Shown here in pieces: positions 24,707 through 35,599 of a stretch of DNA of 64,000 nt (positions are counted from its first letter, which is position 1; every line of letters starts with the position of its first letter). The notes beneath the pieces are model-generated. The model was not told the DNA's origin and did not search any database. It saw nothing but the letters and a program-made list of their open reading frames with translations. The translations under genes were made by a program, and so were the position numbers. The DNA lies in the NCBI RefSeq assembly GCF_047948215.1, contig NC_134455.1, forward strand, positions 302,578,147 through 302,642,146, written 5' to 3'. Source of the stretch: Lycorma delicatula. Its lineage: Eukaryota > Arthropoda > Insecta > Hemiptera > Fulgoridae.

Positions 24707-25966
24707 TAACCGACTTTTAAGCTTTTAGAAAGCAAGGAAAGAAAAACAAATTTTTTGTACAAATACTTTTATTGTTTTTCAAAATATTTGCCTTAAAGAT
24801 TTATACACTTTTGTATGCGTTCGAACCAATTATCAAACGATTTTTTCCACTCTGAATATGGTACCTTAAAAACATGGTTTTGGAAGCATTCAACAGCTTC
24901 TTGAGGTGATGAAAATCGCTGTCCACGTATCATTTGTTTGACATTCGAGAACAAAAAGAAGTCGTTAGGAGATAAATCAGGTAAACACGGGCAATGAGAC
25001 GTTAATTCAATGTTTTCTTCCGTCAAAAATCAATTGCTTGACGTGCTGTGAGAGCTGACATTGTTATAATGAAGGATGCGACGCTTTCGGTTGTTTTTGC
25101 TGATTCCATTGATGACTTCTAACCAAAAAATTGTTGTATACCATTCAGCATTAACTGTTCTTAGATTCTGTAAAGTAATGATTGCTATTTGTCCAGTATA
25201 ACCGATGAAACAAGCGATCATTTTCTTGGAAGTGCTTCGCGAACGAACCACTTTTGTTGGATTCGGTTCATCTTATAACACGCAAACAGTTAACTGTTAC
25301 TTACTTTCCGGCTCGTACGAATATATCCAAGTTTCATCTCTTGTTAGAATGTTGTATACGGATTTTTCATTTTCTCTGTCGAAGTTTTTGAGCATTTTCT
25401 TAAACAAATTGACACGAATCTGTTTTTGAGCTTCGGTCAAATTATGCAGAATCCATTGGAACAGATATTTTTCACAGCTAAATGTTCATGAAAAACCGAA
25501 TGTGCAGTCTTCGATATGACTAAGGATGCATCTATCTCACGGTGGTGCCCATCCTCTTCAATCATGTTGCGCACAGCATCGATTTTTTTTTGAACAACAA
25601 CCGATTTCGGTCGACCTTCAAAAAATTCATCGCTGACGGAAACACGACCAACACGAAATTCTGCAAACAAATTGTAAATATTTTTTTCTGATGGTGATTC
25701 ATTATCAAAAGTTGAACGAAACGAGAATAGTGGATGAGTTAGGCTCTTACTAAAATCGTAAAAAATCATCCAACGAAAACTTCACGTGAAATTTATATTT
25801 TTTCACAAAACTGTTTTATTTAAAATCTCACTGTAAACAAACCGATTTTTTAGTTACCACAGTCGTTACAATAAAAAAGTCAAATTTTTCAAAATAGTAA
25901 TATCACATCTCAATAGCGCCATCTAATGGACATTTGTGAAAACTTAAAAGGTGATTTCCGTACATG
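24707..25966 (-). mobile_element. Mariner-family DNA transposon, inactive
   Basis: A mariner copy of about 1.26 kb, the normal size for the family. It contains the transposase remnant at 24793-25769. Probable imperfect terminal inverted repeats are GACTTTTAAG-type sequence near 24708-24725 and CTTAAAAGGTGATTT near 25946-25962; they are weak and diverged. Mariner elements move by cut-and-paste at TA dinucleotides. The 5' quarter is repeated directly beyond the 3' end (24442-24706). Confidence 0.75.
24793..25769 (-). pseudogene. Mariner transposase pseudogene
   Basis: From the N-terminus (right to left) the remnant shows the helix-turn-helix region with NLFAEFRVGR and DEFFEGRPKSVVV, then HEHLAVKNICS. 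A one-base shift lies just after ICS (about 25465). The next frame gives TRDETWIYSYEPES, with the first catalytic aspartate kept although the preceding glycine is arginine. It continues with VRSRSTSKKMIACF and VNAEWYTTI. The second catalytic site reads LHYNNVSSHS where active mariners have HHDN, so the aspartate is lost. The third site, PDLSPNDFFLF, is intact, followed by IRGQRFSSPQEAVE and WFERIQKCINL. In-frame stops occur after EPESK, nearby after VCVL, and at 25027-25029. The protein is therefore broken by one frameshift, three stops and a catalytic substitution. It belongs to the D,D34D group resembling lepidopteran and other insect mariners. Confidence 0.93.
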
Positions 25967-25969
25967 TAT

Positions 25970-26078
25970 TTATATAGCCTATGCACCCGGTAACGTGAGG
26001 ATTCCGAGTGTCATACATCTCTAAATCGGTTCAGCCGTTACACAAACAGCTACTTATTCTTTTATAGTGTATTCAGTT
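25970..26078 (+). repeat. Dispersed repeat C fragment
   Basis: CCCGGTAACGTGAGGATTCC, GTCATACATCTCTAAATC and GGTTCAGCCGTTACACAAAC match, in inverse orientation, the right arm of the inverted repeat at 52401-52536. Phrases of this kind are common at the ends of insect non-autonomous elements. The SINE at 26091 is inserted next to it. Confidence 0.55.
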
Positions 26079-26396
26079 AGATTTTAAGCTGTTGTTTTTC
26101 CTGTTTAGCCTCCGGTAACTACCGTTCAGATAATACTTCAGAGGATAAATGAGGATATGTATGAGTGTAAATGAAGTGTATTCTTGTACATTCTCAATTC
26201 GACCATTCCTGAGATGTGTGGTTAATTGAAACCCAACCACCAAAGAATACCGGTATCTTCGATCTAGTATTCAAATCCGTGTAAAAATAACTGGCTTTAC
26301 TAGGACTTAAACGCTGGAACTCTCGACTTCCAAATCAGCTGATTTGGGAAGACACGTTCACCACTAGACCAACCCGGCGGGTGAAGATTTTAAGCT
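26079..26396. repeat. 12-bp target-site duplication flanking a SINE
   Basis: AGATTTTAAGCT occurs at 26079-26090 and again at 26385-26396, exactly bracketing the SINE. A perfect 12-bp duplication indicates target-primed retroposition and, by its lack of mutations, a fairly recent insertion. Confidence 0.93.
26091..26384 (-). mobile_element. SINE family 1, full length, tRNA-like head
   Basis: Read on the minus strand, the element begins TCACCCGCCGGGTTGGTCTA. The string TGGTCTAGTGG fits the RNA polymerase III A box. The B-box position has drifted (GCGTTTAAGTCC) compared with the better-preserved GGTTCAAATCT of the copy at 61560. The body includes CAAATCAGCTGATTTGGAAG and GGTTGGGTTTCAATTAACCA. 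The 3' tail is TCATTTATCCTCTGAAGTA, ACCGGAGGCTAAACAGG and an A-rich end. Length 294 bases. It encodes no protein and would depend on a LINE for mobility. It is not a functional tRNA gene: there is no acceptor-stem pairing, and the sequence continues far beyond a tRNA. Confidence 0.9.
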
Positions 26397-26932
26397 AAAA
26401 ATAATTTATTTTACCTTTTGTTTGAATGTTTATCTTGACATGTCGTTAGCCTAATCCATTTAATCCTCAATACACAGCTTTTAATTACTAGTTCAACGTT
26501 GAACACGTAGCCTACTGGTAAACAAAGAGGGTTCATTTAAATACATTGACGCCATAAGGTCTGCAATTTTACTAAGTCATAAACGGGAAGTCAGCTGCTT
26601 GATTAGAATGATTTTTCATAAGAAGTTACACAAGTATTCATATGAAATTCAAGTATTTTAGAGATGAAATATCAACGATCAATTTGATCATATGAATTTA
26701 CCGATCAACATTTGAATCTTATGAACATTCTCAAAGACATTATTCATAGTATCCTAATGGATGAATCACATTTTGAATTATATGTATAAGTGAATAAACA
26801 AAACTTCCGGTATAGAGTAACATACAACCCAAATGATGTGCATAAAAAAGCATTACACAGGAGGCATTTTAAGGTGTTCATTTTTTAAATCACTCGATAT
26901 TTCTTTGAAAACAATGGTGAGAATCTTATTGT

Positions 26933-26960
26933 TATAGATCTGACTAGAGTCAGATCTATA
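26933..26960. repeat. 28-bp hairpin inside a larger inverted repeat
   Basis: TATAGATCTGACT, AG, then AGTCAGATCTATA forms a 13-bp perfect stem with a two-base loop. An outer 10-bp inverted pair, AATCACTCGA (26888-26897) and TCGAGTGATT (26964-26973), encloses it, giving a nested structure of 86 bases that could be a tiny MITE-like element. Confidence 0.85.
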
Positions 26961-29562
26961 TGTTCGAGTGATTAAAGGATTTTTATCTTTTCAATTAGCA
27001 GGAAAAACTGAGCCGATCCAGAAACGCGGTTTCAATTCGATGAAACGTTTACACAGATAAACAATGAAAGAATCCGGTTAAAAGATTGTTTTCATATACG
27101 GTGATCACCCAATCACCGAGGTAAGATATATTTTGATCTATCATCACGAAACTTTAAAAAATTAAAAGAAAAAATTCATCAAGAAGTTACCGCAGTTCCT
27201 GTAAACATGTTTATGTCATGTGATGCGAGTTAAAAATGTGTATCGAAACAGTAATGAATAGTATATATAATGACAAAAACTTGGAATGTTTTACTATATA
27301 TCTAAATGGTATTAAATGAATTGTCAATTGTTAGTAAAAGGTTTTCCTTAATGTATAAATAAATTTAAAAATTATTAAATTCTTGGAATCGCCTTTTTAT
27401 TCTTTAATTATACATTTGAAATAAAATAAAATTGTTTTAACTTTAACGAAAAACAAGCTTGGAATACAGAGAAATATGTGTTATTTATAACTTTCATAAA
27501 AAAACTTCGGATAGCTTTCATTAGTATTGAAGAACAAGTAAGGCAATTGCCGAAGAGGAAAGGAGACAAAAATATAATCTATAGTCTATTCTCGTTGCAA
27601 TTCAAATGGTAATTTCTATAAAAGGCTCATTACAAGATTGAATAAATGATTAAAGTATGGAGTAATAATATTACCAGGAAAAAATTATGTTACAATTCGC
27701 TGTTGACATCTTTTTCTGTTGAAACCTAAAAATAAATTGTAAAAAAAGTATTGAATGATATGGATTCACTGAAAAGTAAGAAGTTTAATCTGATAATAAA
27801 TAAAACAAGATAACGATAAATGGCAAAAAAAGGCAATGATAAACTAAAAATCAAGATAACATAATATAACTCATCTCATGGAACACTGTTATTTATTATT
27901 GGGAAAAACGCAGAATTATAAATACACAGATGCGTAGTAGTTCTATCTGGGGTATCTGGATTAATATTGGCTCTGCTAATAGTACAGTAGAGGAAATAGT
28001 GTATTTCAAAAAGACGCCGTTCTCCCATTCAGAAATTTTTGTTACCTTCCGCTTCAACTGAACTGCCTAAACTTTAACGAATAATAGCTACGTTAGGAAG
28101 GAAACAATAGAAGTAAATACAAATACTGAAAAAACGTTCAGAAAGTACAAAAGGATGCATGAAGTATAAATTTAGAAATTGGAAACAAATCTGAAAATAT
28201 TTGTATAGTTTAGTTATTTACAGCAACGAAATGATAAGAAAGTCAAAAGTCCTTTTTACGAGGCTTTTAGAACGAAGTATTGTAGAGTTAACATAAGGAA
28301 GAAGGTGTAGAAATTAAAAACTATAGGAGAGAAAATTATAATACACAAAAAAAATAACGAAATATATAAAATGAACAAAAAGCAAATTAAAATTTAAGAA
28401 TTAGCGCAGAAATTAAGATTCCAAATCAGTCATGTGACTGACATTGAAAAAAATATGATATTTTGTGTTCAACGTCTTTTTCATGTATGATAAAAATGAA
28501 CGTAATTGCCTCACTTTATTGAATATTTCAGTAAGATATTTTGGTGTATGACTTTATTTACCAAAAGAAGTTTAATTGATTTAAATATACAGCTATTATA
28601 AATATACACTTAACTAACTTTTATCAGTAAGCATGTTCTTAATAATTTCTATTTACGTGTATTATTTTGATGTTTTATTTTATTAATTCTTGTAGGAAAT
28701 AATACATTTTAATAGTTATTCATTAATTATTGAAAATTTATAACATTGTATTTTATGAAATAATATCTGATTTCAACAGACATATAAATTAATTATTAAT
28801 TATGTAAATTATTTATCTACATGATTCAATCAAACTTTCTTCAATTCAGTAATTATTCTATCCAAAATTTAGCGTTATACAAATTTAATAATTTAAAAAA
28901 GTAAATTTAAATAATTAATTTTAAAAAGTGTAATTTAATCACAAAAACTGAATAATTTTAATCGTAGTAGCAGATTCATGAATCTTTTAACTTAGTTTTT
29001 TACTGAATTTATTCTAATACTATAGTTTTAGCTTATTAAAATTTATTAATGGTATATCTTTTAATGGTGATTAATAAATATACGCTTTAGTAACTGTAAA
29101 TGAGTAATTTGATTAAATAATTAAATTAGCAGAAAATTGTATTCTAGAAATTACTAAAAACCCATCACTGTTATTTTAAAATACATTAGTGAGAATTTCT
29201 CAATTTTCAATATATTACAGTATTTTAGTATCAATAAAACTCTATGAAAAGGTAATCGATGTTGCATTAAGATTAAATATAATAGCGTGAAACTAAAATA
29301 AACTTTCATTAGCATACAATTCCGTGTTCATTTCTCCTGCAGTTCTCATTGGACCCTTCCGTTCAACTAAAAGAATGAACTTACCGATAGTTCAGCCGAT
29401 ATCCATTGAGCTAATTCTATATAATTTTTAATCTAATTTTACATTCAACGAAACTTTTGGATATCACTATGTAAAAAAAATTAGAATATTATTTATATAA
29501 TTATAATTCAATCGGTCGGCGATGAGACTTATTAAAAATATAAAGTTTTATAACAATAACTG

Positions 29563-29623
29563 AACCAAATTTTATAATAACAGGTTTTTAGTTATTAAAA
29601 ATGATTAATTATAAAATTTGGTT
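29563..29623. repeat. AT-rich hairpin with 15-bp arms
   Basis: AACCAAATTTTATAA at 29563-29577 is exactly complementary to TTATAAAATTTGGTT at 29609-29623, with a 31-base loop. In such AT-rich DNA this may be chance or a decayed foldback element. Confidence 0.7.
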
Positions 29624-30061
29624 TGGTTTACTAATATAAAATTTTATAATTTTAGATTACTAAAGAAATTAGGCAAAAAAAGTAATTGAATTTTGTTGGA
29701 ATTTACGAAAGTATAAAATTTAACCCTAAATTGAAAATTGTTTTAAATTTAAAATTAATACCTTAAGATAAATATTTTAAATTAATCGTTGATTAATGAC
29801 TATATATTAATTATTTAAAATAAATAAATAATAATACCTAGAATGGATTGCTAAAATAGTAATTTTTTAAAACTATAATAAAATAAACTCATTCATGATT
29901 CAATTATCTTTCATCATAAAGTATTATAGAAGGGGTATAAAACTCTCAAATTACAATATTTTGGGTTATATGAACAAAAGATTAATTGAAGATAAATTAA
30001 AACATTTATTATCTAATCCGCGATAAAGAGTGTAGACTAATTCTATTTTTACCATGAATCA

Positions 30062-30172
30062 TTTTCAAACTAGTCAAAATGAATTCAGGGATGTTCAAAA
30101 TGGATATTTCCGTTGAAATCTGAAAACCAATTTTTTGCAATCACAATTCTTCCTTTACTTCGTACAAGTAAG
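30062..30172 (-). repeat. Dispersed repeat A, copy 4 (terminal piece)
   Basis: Only the outer end of the family is present: AACTAGTCAAAATGAATTCA, ATATTTCCGTTGAAATCTGA and TTCCTTTACTTCGTACAAG. The same terminus is kept in copies 2, 3 and 5, whereas the opposite end is variable. Confidence 0.75.
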
Positions 30173-30337
30173 TAAAAAAATACAATAAAAAATTGTCATA
30201 GATTTAATTGGTGAAGAAATTATAAGCTATAGAAAAATCTAACAATTTTTCTTGTAATTTCTCTTTACTTACTAGAATTATTTTTAAATATTTATGTATT
30301 TTGAGGTTGAAGTTTTATAACCTCTATTAAGTTTGAA

Positions 30338-30733
30338 AGTTAATTATGGCACTATATGAAGCAGAATCATAGAGATGGAGGAAAAAGCTAGAAGCCTTTA
30401 CATGTGGATATGAAAAATAATAGAGAGGATAAAATGAGCAGATAAAGTCAATGAAATAGAAAACTAAACAGAATTGATGTACAGAGGAAAATAATTAAAG
30501 TAATAAAGAACAGAAAAAGAAACTGGATTGGGCATTGGCTAAAAGAAAAAAGTAGATTATTATAGGTTTTAAAAGGTATATTGGAAGGAAGGAGAAAATT
30601 TTAATTAATTGATGATATCAAGATGGAAATGAAGGGACGGAAAACAAAAAGGCTAGCAAAGGATCGATTGACTTGGAGGCTAGCTATATGCGGACACTTG
30701 CCAGACGGCAGAAAACTCATTATCATCATTTAG
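30338..30733 (+). pseudogene. LINE ORF2 C-terminal remnant, same broad family as 9659-10593
   Basis: Translation gives the recognisable skeleton of the region after the reverse transcriptase: a decayed ALYEAES where active copies have ALYGSESW, then KKLEAF. After one frame change come a MWI-type stretch and ADKVNE, then KKRKRNWIGHWL-type residues (RNRKRNWIGHWLKEK), ILEGRRK and KTKRLAKDRLTWRLA. It ends HLPDGRKLIIII with a stop at 30731-30733. Several stops and at least one frameshift interrupt it. It lacks the reverse transcriptase core, so it is a short 5'-truncated and old insertion. It lies 165 bases from the repeat A terminal piece. Confidence 0.75.
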
Positions 30734-31277
30734 AAATTTTAAGTCTACAGGTTGAAGCAATCGAAACTTATAAAATTAGATTTTAAGGGTCGGAGGGTTT
30801 TATGGTTGTTTCATTGTTATTTTTTCCTACATATAATTCAATCCAATTATTTCCAATAGTTCACCTTTCACAATTTTTATTTTTTATTTTTAATAATTGT
30901 TATTTTTTTAAAGAATATTCATGAAGTTCAACTACTTTGAAATATAGTACTTTCTCAATATTTTCGCATTCCCTTTCTGTTCTTTCTCCAAATTTAAATT
31001 AATAAAATCAATCCCCACTAACTAAATACTTTCATTACAATATTTTAACTGAACTTAGACCATATTTGAGACGTAAAATTAAATATATGCGAACAACCAT
31101 GTTTCTACACCTACATGCATAAATGGATTCATACATGCAAACTTTTATAATCACAAGATAAGCATAAACTAGTGCAAATATTAAATATAATAATTCGATA
31201 AATATTTTAAAGAAAATATGGCAAGAACTAAACTCAAGTTTTTGTAAAGAAGATAATTGTATAGTTATTTTTAATGT
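30734..31277. other. AT-rich spacer, nothing recognised
   Basis: No gene, repeat family or RNA feature was seen. Confidence 0.5.
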
Positions 31278-31895
31278 TTACTTCCTTGTACGAAGTAAAG
31301 GAAGTACTGTGATCGCGAAAAATTTCGGTTTACAGATTTCAACGGTAACATCCATTTTGACCACCTCTGAATCCATTGTGACTAGTTTCGGCGTGCGTAT
31401 ATACATATATGTACGTGCGTACATATATATGTACGTATATATATCTCGCAGAACTCAAAAACAATTAGCTGTAGGATGTTGAAATTTTGGATTTAGGACT
31501 GTTGTTCATCTCCCTTTTCGATTCCAATCGACTGAATGAAAAATGTCAAAAAAAGCCCAAAATTCAAAAAAGCTTCTCTTAATGCAATAATAAGCTCTCA
31601 TTGAGAGCTTTTAAAAGACGTATCATAAGTGATACTTATTTTCATTGGTTCCAGAGTTATAGCCAAATAACATTTTAAGTAATGAAATATTTGGATCGGT
31701 TCGAATCCGACTTCATCTCCTTTTTTTAACTTTTTATTAAATTTTAATATATTCATTGTAAAAAAATTTACGATAAATAATAATTCATAAATTAATTTAA
31801 AAAAAGTAAAAAAAAAAAATAATAACTTTCATTAAAAAAAAAAGTGTACATGTGCAAAAAAAAGTCATGTGGTGTCCACATCAGATTTTTTTTTT
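31278..31895 (+). repeat. Dispersed repeat A, copy 5 (most complete)
   Basis: This copy begins with a hairpin-capable end, ACTTCCTTGTACGAAGTAAA followed by GGAAGT. It continues with GTGATCGCGAAAAATTTCGG, a stretch of TACGTA/CATATA motifs, CAAAAACAATTAGCTGTAGG, AAGCTCTCATTGAGAGCTTT (itself a short palindrome), GGTTCCAGAGTTATAGCC and CGGTTCGAATCCGACTTCAT. It ends with an AT-rich arm and AAGTCATGTGGTGTCCACA. GGTTCGAATCC equals an RNA polymerase III B-box consensus but sits near the wrong end for a simple SINE. There is no coding capacity. At least five copies occur in the window. Confidence 0.8.
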
Positions 31896-32233
31896 TTAAT
31901 GACATTCTAGGTCTGTACACCAACAAAATTTGTAGCAGAAACGTAAACGAGAGAATAAAGCTTTTGTCTGGTTTCCATTGTAGCAGTTTTAAGTGCGCGG
32001 TGACGCTTAAAACGAACGTTGGACTCCATAGAACCGTTTTCTCTCCCTCTTAGATTGCTTTGTCCCCCCTACTCGACAACTTCCTACTAATAACTCTGAT
32101 TATGTTACTGTCACTCCACATCTGAGAACTAATATGTTAAGGAAAAACAAATTTTTCTGTTTTAAATTTATTTAAATTTTATACGAGTTACGACTTCATT
32201 AAAATATAAAAACGTACTAAATACAAATTCATA
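31896..32233. other. Spacer, nothing recognised
   Basis: A somewhat GC-richer 150 bases (31900-32060) contains the end of a chance open frame. No recognisable domain. Confidence 0.4.
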
Positions 32234-32598
32234 GTTCTCCTGGGACTTTTATAACCTATTCTACTTGTAAAAATAATGGAAAAAGTTTGTACAAACATAT
32301 GTCCTAAAATGCTTCGTATGCGAGTTACGGTTATTAAAAGATTTCGCTTGGATTTCAGTTACTCCGGTGAAATGAAGTCGTACTGACATTTATAGGACGT
32401 TAATTAAGGAACATTTCTCAAAAAATACTGCAGATAAGGTTCTGAGACCTACTTTATTACATTTTTCAGGTCAAATACCATAAGAAATCACTAGTTCTAT
32501 CCTTAATCTCCATATGTTTATTTTAAGACAAGTTTACATAAACTTTTTTCATTATTTTCACGATTAGAGTAGGTTATGAAAGTCCCGGGAAAACTTCC
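32234..32598. mobile_element. Foldback DNA element with arms of about 65 bp
   Basis: The left arm (32234-32296: CTCCTGGGACTTTTATAACC, then TTCTACTTGTAAAAATAATG) is matched by the reverse complement of the right arm (32532-32598: AATAATGAAAAAAGTTTATG on the minus strand, with CCGGGACTTTCATAACC). The arms differ by scattered substitutions. The outer sequence on the right (ACACTCTGTATAATT) resembles the ACAGAGTGT-type termini common in insect DNA transposons. The central 235 bases have no coding capacity. A non-autonomous DNA transposon is the simplest reading. Confidence 0.8.
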
Positions 32599-32599
32599 T

Positions 32600-33125
32600 A
32601 ATACACTCTGTATAATTTTTAAAATTTCAAAATTATTAAAAATGTTTATTTCAAAAACCAATCATCTGCTTTTGAATCAAATTAATAATTATAATAGCAA
32701 GATAACGAAATTATTTCAAATTAGAATAAATTGCAATTTGAAATATTGTGTATAATTTTTAGCACCGTGCTTAGGTCTATCGAAGCCTAATTATAAAATA
32801 TCAAGTGAATATGCCACGTGGATTAAAATAGCTTGTGCCGTAACGATTAATTTCCAGAATGTGTATCATATATGAGGTATCGTGAAGCAAAGTTTGATAC
32901 GTTTTTAACATAAATTCAGACAAGCATTATTACTTTTTTTTTAATTCACCTTTATATTTTCTTAGTTTCCATTAATTAAAATGTTATATTAAATTTATTT
33001 TTATGTTACTTTTTAAAAAATTGTTTAAATAATAATATAAATAATTTTTATTTTAAAAAAATAATGGACCCAAGTTACGGAGTCAGTTGTTGATCAAGAG
33101 AACAAAAATTTAATTTATTCAGATA
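32600..33125. other. AT-rich spacer, nothing recognised
   Basis: No gene or repeat family was identified. Confidence 0.45.
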
Positions 33126-33164
33126 TAAGCAGACCCGGCAATGCTTTGCTATTGCTAGATTTGA

Positions 33165-33202
<38 letters not shown>

Positions 33203-33830
33203 AGATTAAATGAACACAATTGAAACTTTGATAAAACTTTCATTTTAAAAAAGAACATTACGGAACTTCACAAAATTTAACCTTTCACTTATCTCTTTTT
33301 ACCCTTTTCCTTTTTCCATTTTCCTATTTTCTCCTATTTCCCCTTTCCACTATTTCCCTTTTCTTTCTTTCCTTTTCCCCATTTTTCCTTTTTTCCCTGC
33401 GCGTAAGTCAGTCCAGTAGTTTTTTAGTCTACAGCGGACACACATACGAACATTGCCTTTTATACATATAGAAGAAGATAATCTGTATACATATATATAT
33501 ATATTTTTTTTTGGTCCATCGGCCCATAAATAAAATTTTTCTAAATACCTCAACCCCCAGCGCCACCTAGCGGGTCCAGTTTTTGCAGAGGTATTTCATT
33601 CCATGTAAGTAGCACTTATTCTGAATATGAGCCAAATCGGACCATAAATACAACTTTTGGAAATATCTCGACTCCAGCGCCACCTAGCGGGTCCAAATTA
33701 ATTCAGAAACCTTCACCGATAATTGTTGCCTGCGCGCAACAATTCACCAAAGTTTCACCGCAATCGAATGAATGGTATAGGAACGCATACGGGACAAACA
33801 AACAAACAAAAAACATACAAACATTAAATT
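33126..33830 (+). repeat. Composite repeat with (TA)n, pyrimidine tract and duplicated block
   Basis: The region opens with AGACCCGGCAATGCTTTGCT, a phrase of a widespread arthropod repeat, followed by (TA)n at 33168-33198 and a C/T-rich tract of TTTCC/TTCCC motifs at 33280-33395. A second TA tract is at 33490-33504, then two related blocks listed separately. It ends with ACAAACAAACAAACAAAAAA and a TA stretch. The layout suggests a non-autonomous element with internal simple repeats, possibly Helitron-related. No coding motif is visible. Confidence 0.55.
33519..33700 (+). repeat. Two direct units with 118-bp period
   Basis: Unit 1 (33519-33585) and unit 2 (33637-33700) share TCGG(C/A)CCATAAAT, an AAAT(A)-(C)CTC-AC stretch and the exact block CAGCGCCACCTAGCGGGTCC. 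The spacing between equivalent positions is 118 bases. It is an internal duplication inside the composite repeat. Confidence 0.85.
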
Positions 33831-34139
33831 ATATATATACATGTATAAGACTAATGTCTAACATTTTTGCGTTTGTTTCTGCTGTGGGCCATGTTAAAAC
33901 AGTTCCCTTAGCATTCTTTTTTTTTTATTTGATATTTTGCCAGTATTTTTTATTCTTTCAGAGTTCGTTTTTTTCTTCTATTCTAGATTTTCTACATTTT
34001 TCTCTTGGATTTACTGAGAAAGTAGATCTTTTAAATAAATTTTATTTTATTCTATTTGAAAATTATTTTATTTAAATATTATTAACAGTATAAGATTTGG
34101 TTTTATAAATACTTATTTTTTTTTATAAAATAAATTTAT

Positions 34140-34290
34140 TTGTTTGTTATTTTTACAACTACATCAAATATCGAGGTCATTAGCGACTATATTGTGGTTG
34201 ACTTGTTATAAATTTTCCAGATCATATCCGGGAATCGAACACAGAATATTCCGTTAAGTAGACAAACACGTTACTGCTGGTGTACCTTTG
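34140..34290 (-). mobile_element. Decayed SINE with tRNA-like head and tail type 2
   Basis: On the minus strand, AGCAGTAACGTGTTTGTCTA is followed by a B-box-like GTGTTCGATTCCCGG. The 3' part, TCGCTAATGACCTCGATAT then TTGATGTAGTTGTAAAAATA, aligns with the tail of the SINE at 44104-44390. Its head differs from both other SINE families in the window. No target duplication was found. Confidence 0.6.
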
Positions 34291-35507
34291 TCATTCAGAC
34301 AATTATTTTATTTTTTTATTTCTTTTATGTATTCATTTTAAAAATTTATATTTGTTCGCAGTTCCTCCTTCCTATTTATCTTTTTGGTGGTTGGAGGTTT
34401 AGGCGAGTAAAATTTGTGGATATTTTACTGCCGGATGGACTTCCAAACGCCAGAATATTATTTGATCAAATACAAATGCTCTTTTCATGAGAAAAACAGC
34501 ATGTGTAACCACGATCTGGACCCAGAATCTCAACCCAGAAAAACAGAGACACTATCACTATACCAAGAAGTCTGTATACTTAACAATATTTATACATTTT
34601 TCAAAATTTAAATTGTCTTCCAATTTATAAATAGTATTTTATATATAACTAAAATTAAGACAACAGTTTATGTGTCAATAATTCATATCAATCCTGATTA
34701 ATTTAAAAAAAATAATAATTATGATAAATTGAAATGAAAAATATAATAATGATTTACTGGGAATAACTGATTAGCTGTTTGGATCGCTACGAAATAGATT
34801 TCTATTAATGATTATTTAATGATAATAGTCTTTAGTACGATAATAGTCGATTTAGAATTAAATTAGAGAGTAAGGTATATTTATTATTCATGAAAATGAA
34901 TATATTTAAAATATATAAATGAATAGAATATTGAATATATTTAAATTCTTGGAAATGGCGACAAATGTGATAAAATGTAAGAAAATACTGATAGATTAAC
35001 TAATGAAAAACTTTAAGACTTAACGTGAAAGGTTTTAAGCTTATTACATCGTGCTAGTTTTTTTTCTCTTTTTTTTTAATTACTCCTATAGCTTTTGTAA
35101 AGTAACAATAGCCTAATGCACTTTAATGTAGAGCCGACATTCCCCTTAAGAACCAGTTTTCCTAACCGCTTAGATATTCATTTAGATTATAAACATCTAC
35201 ACTTGATCATCCCTGAGTGCATTAGAAAGTATATTAATACACTGTAAGTGATGAAACAGGTGCCATTAAAATTATAAATATAGTTTTTATTTTTATTTTT
35301 CAACATTTTAATTATTTATAAAGCTAATAATTACAAAGTTTTGCGATGTAAATTAATAATACGTAAAATTTTCTAAGCGGTATTCTGTTTCATGTAATAA
35401 CAGCTTTAGAAGCCTCTTTTTTTTCATAATTTTCTTAAATAAGATTATTCTATATTTATTTTCAATTACATTTTAAATTTCTGAAAGTTATTTTTTAACA
35501 TAAAATA
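34291..35507. other. AT-rich spacer
   Basis: An unrecognised 65-codon open frame at 34414-34611 (plus) has mixed composition but no known motif and no supporting splice or promoter context. Nothing else was recognised. Confidence 0.4.
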
Positions 35508-35599
35508 TATCAGGTTGTCTAAAAAGTACTGATTTTTTGGAGATCAAAATTGAGAATATATTGTTGTTATTGGAAGATAACAAAACACATTATAAGACG

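Larger units (their letters stand above)
26397..30060. other. AT-rich spacer with hairpins
   Basis: No gene was recognised in 3.6 kb. Two hairpins are listed separately. The section around 27900-28350 is less AT-biased but has no credible frame. Confidence 0.45.

Noticed and set aside
25205..25429. 74-codon plus-strand frame
   Set aside because: It is antisense to the mariner transposase central region.
33519..33700. Repeat units considered as a CRISPR-like array
   Set aside because: Only two units, diverged outside one 20-base block, in a eukaryotic transposon-rich context with no cas-like genes.
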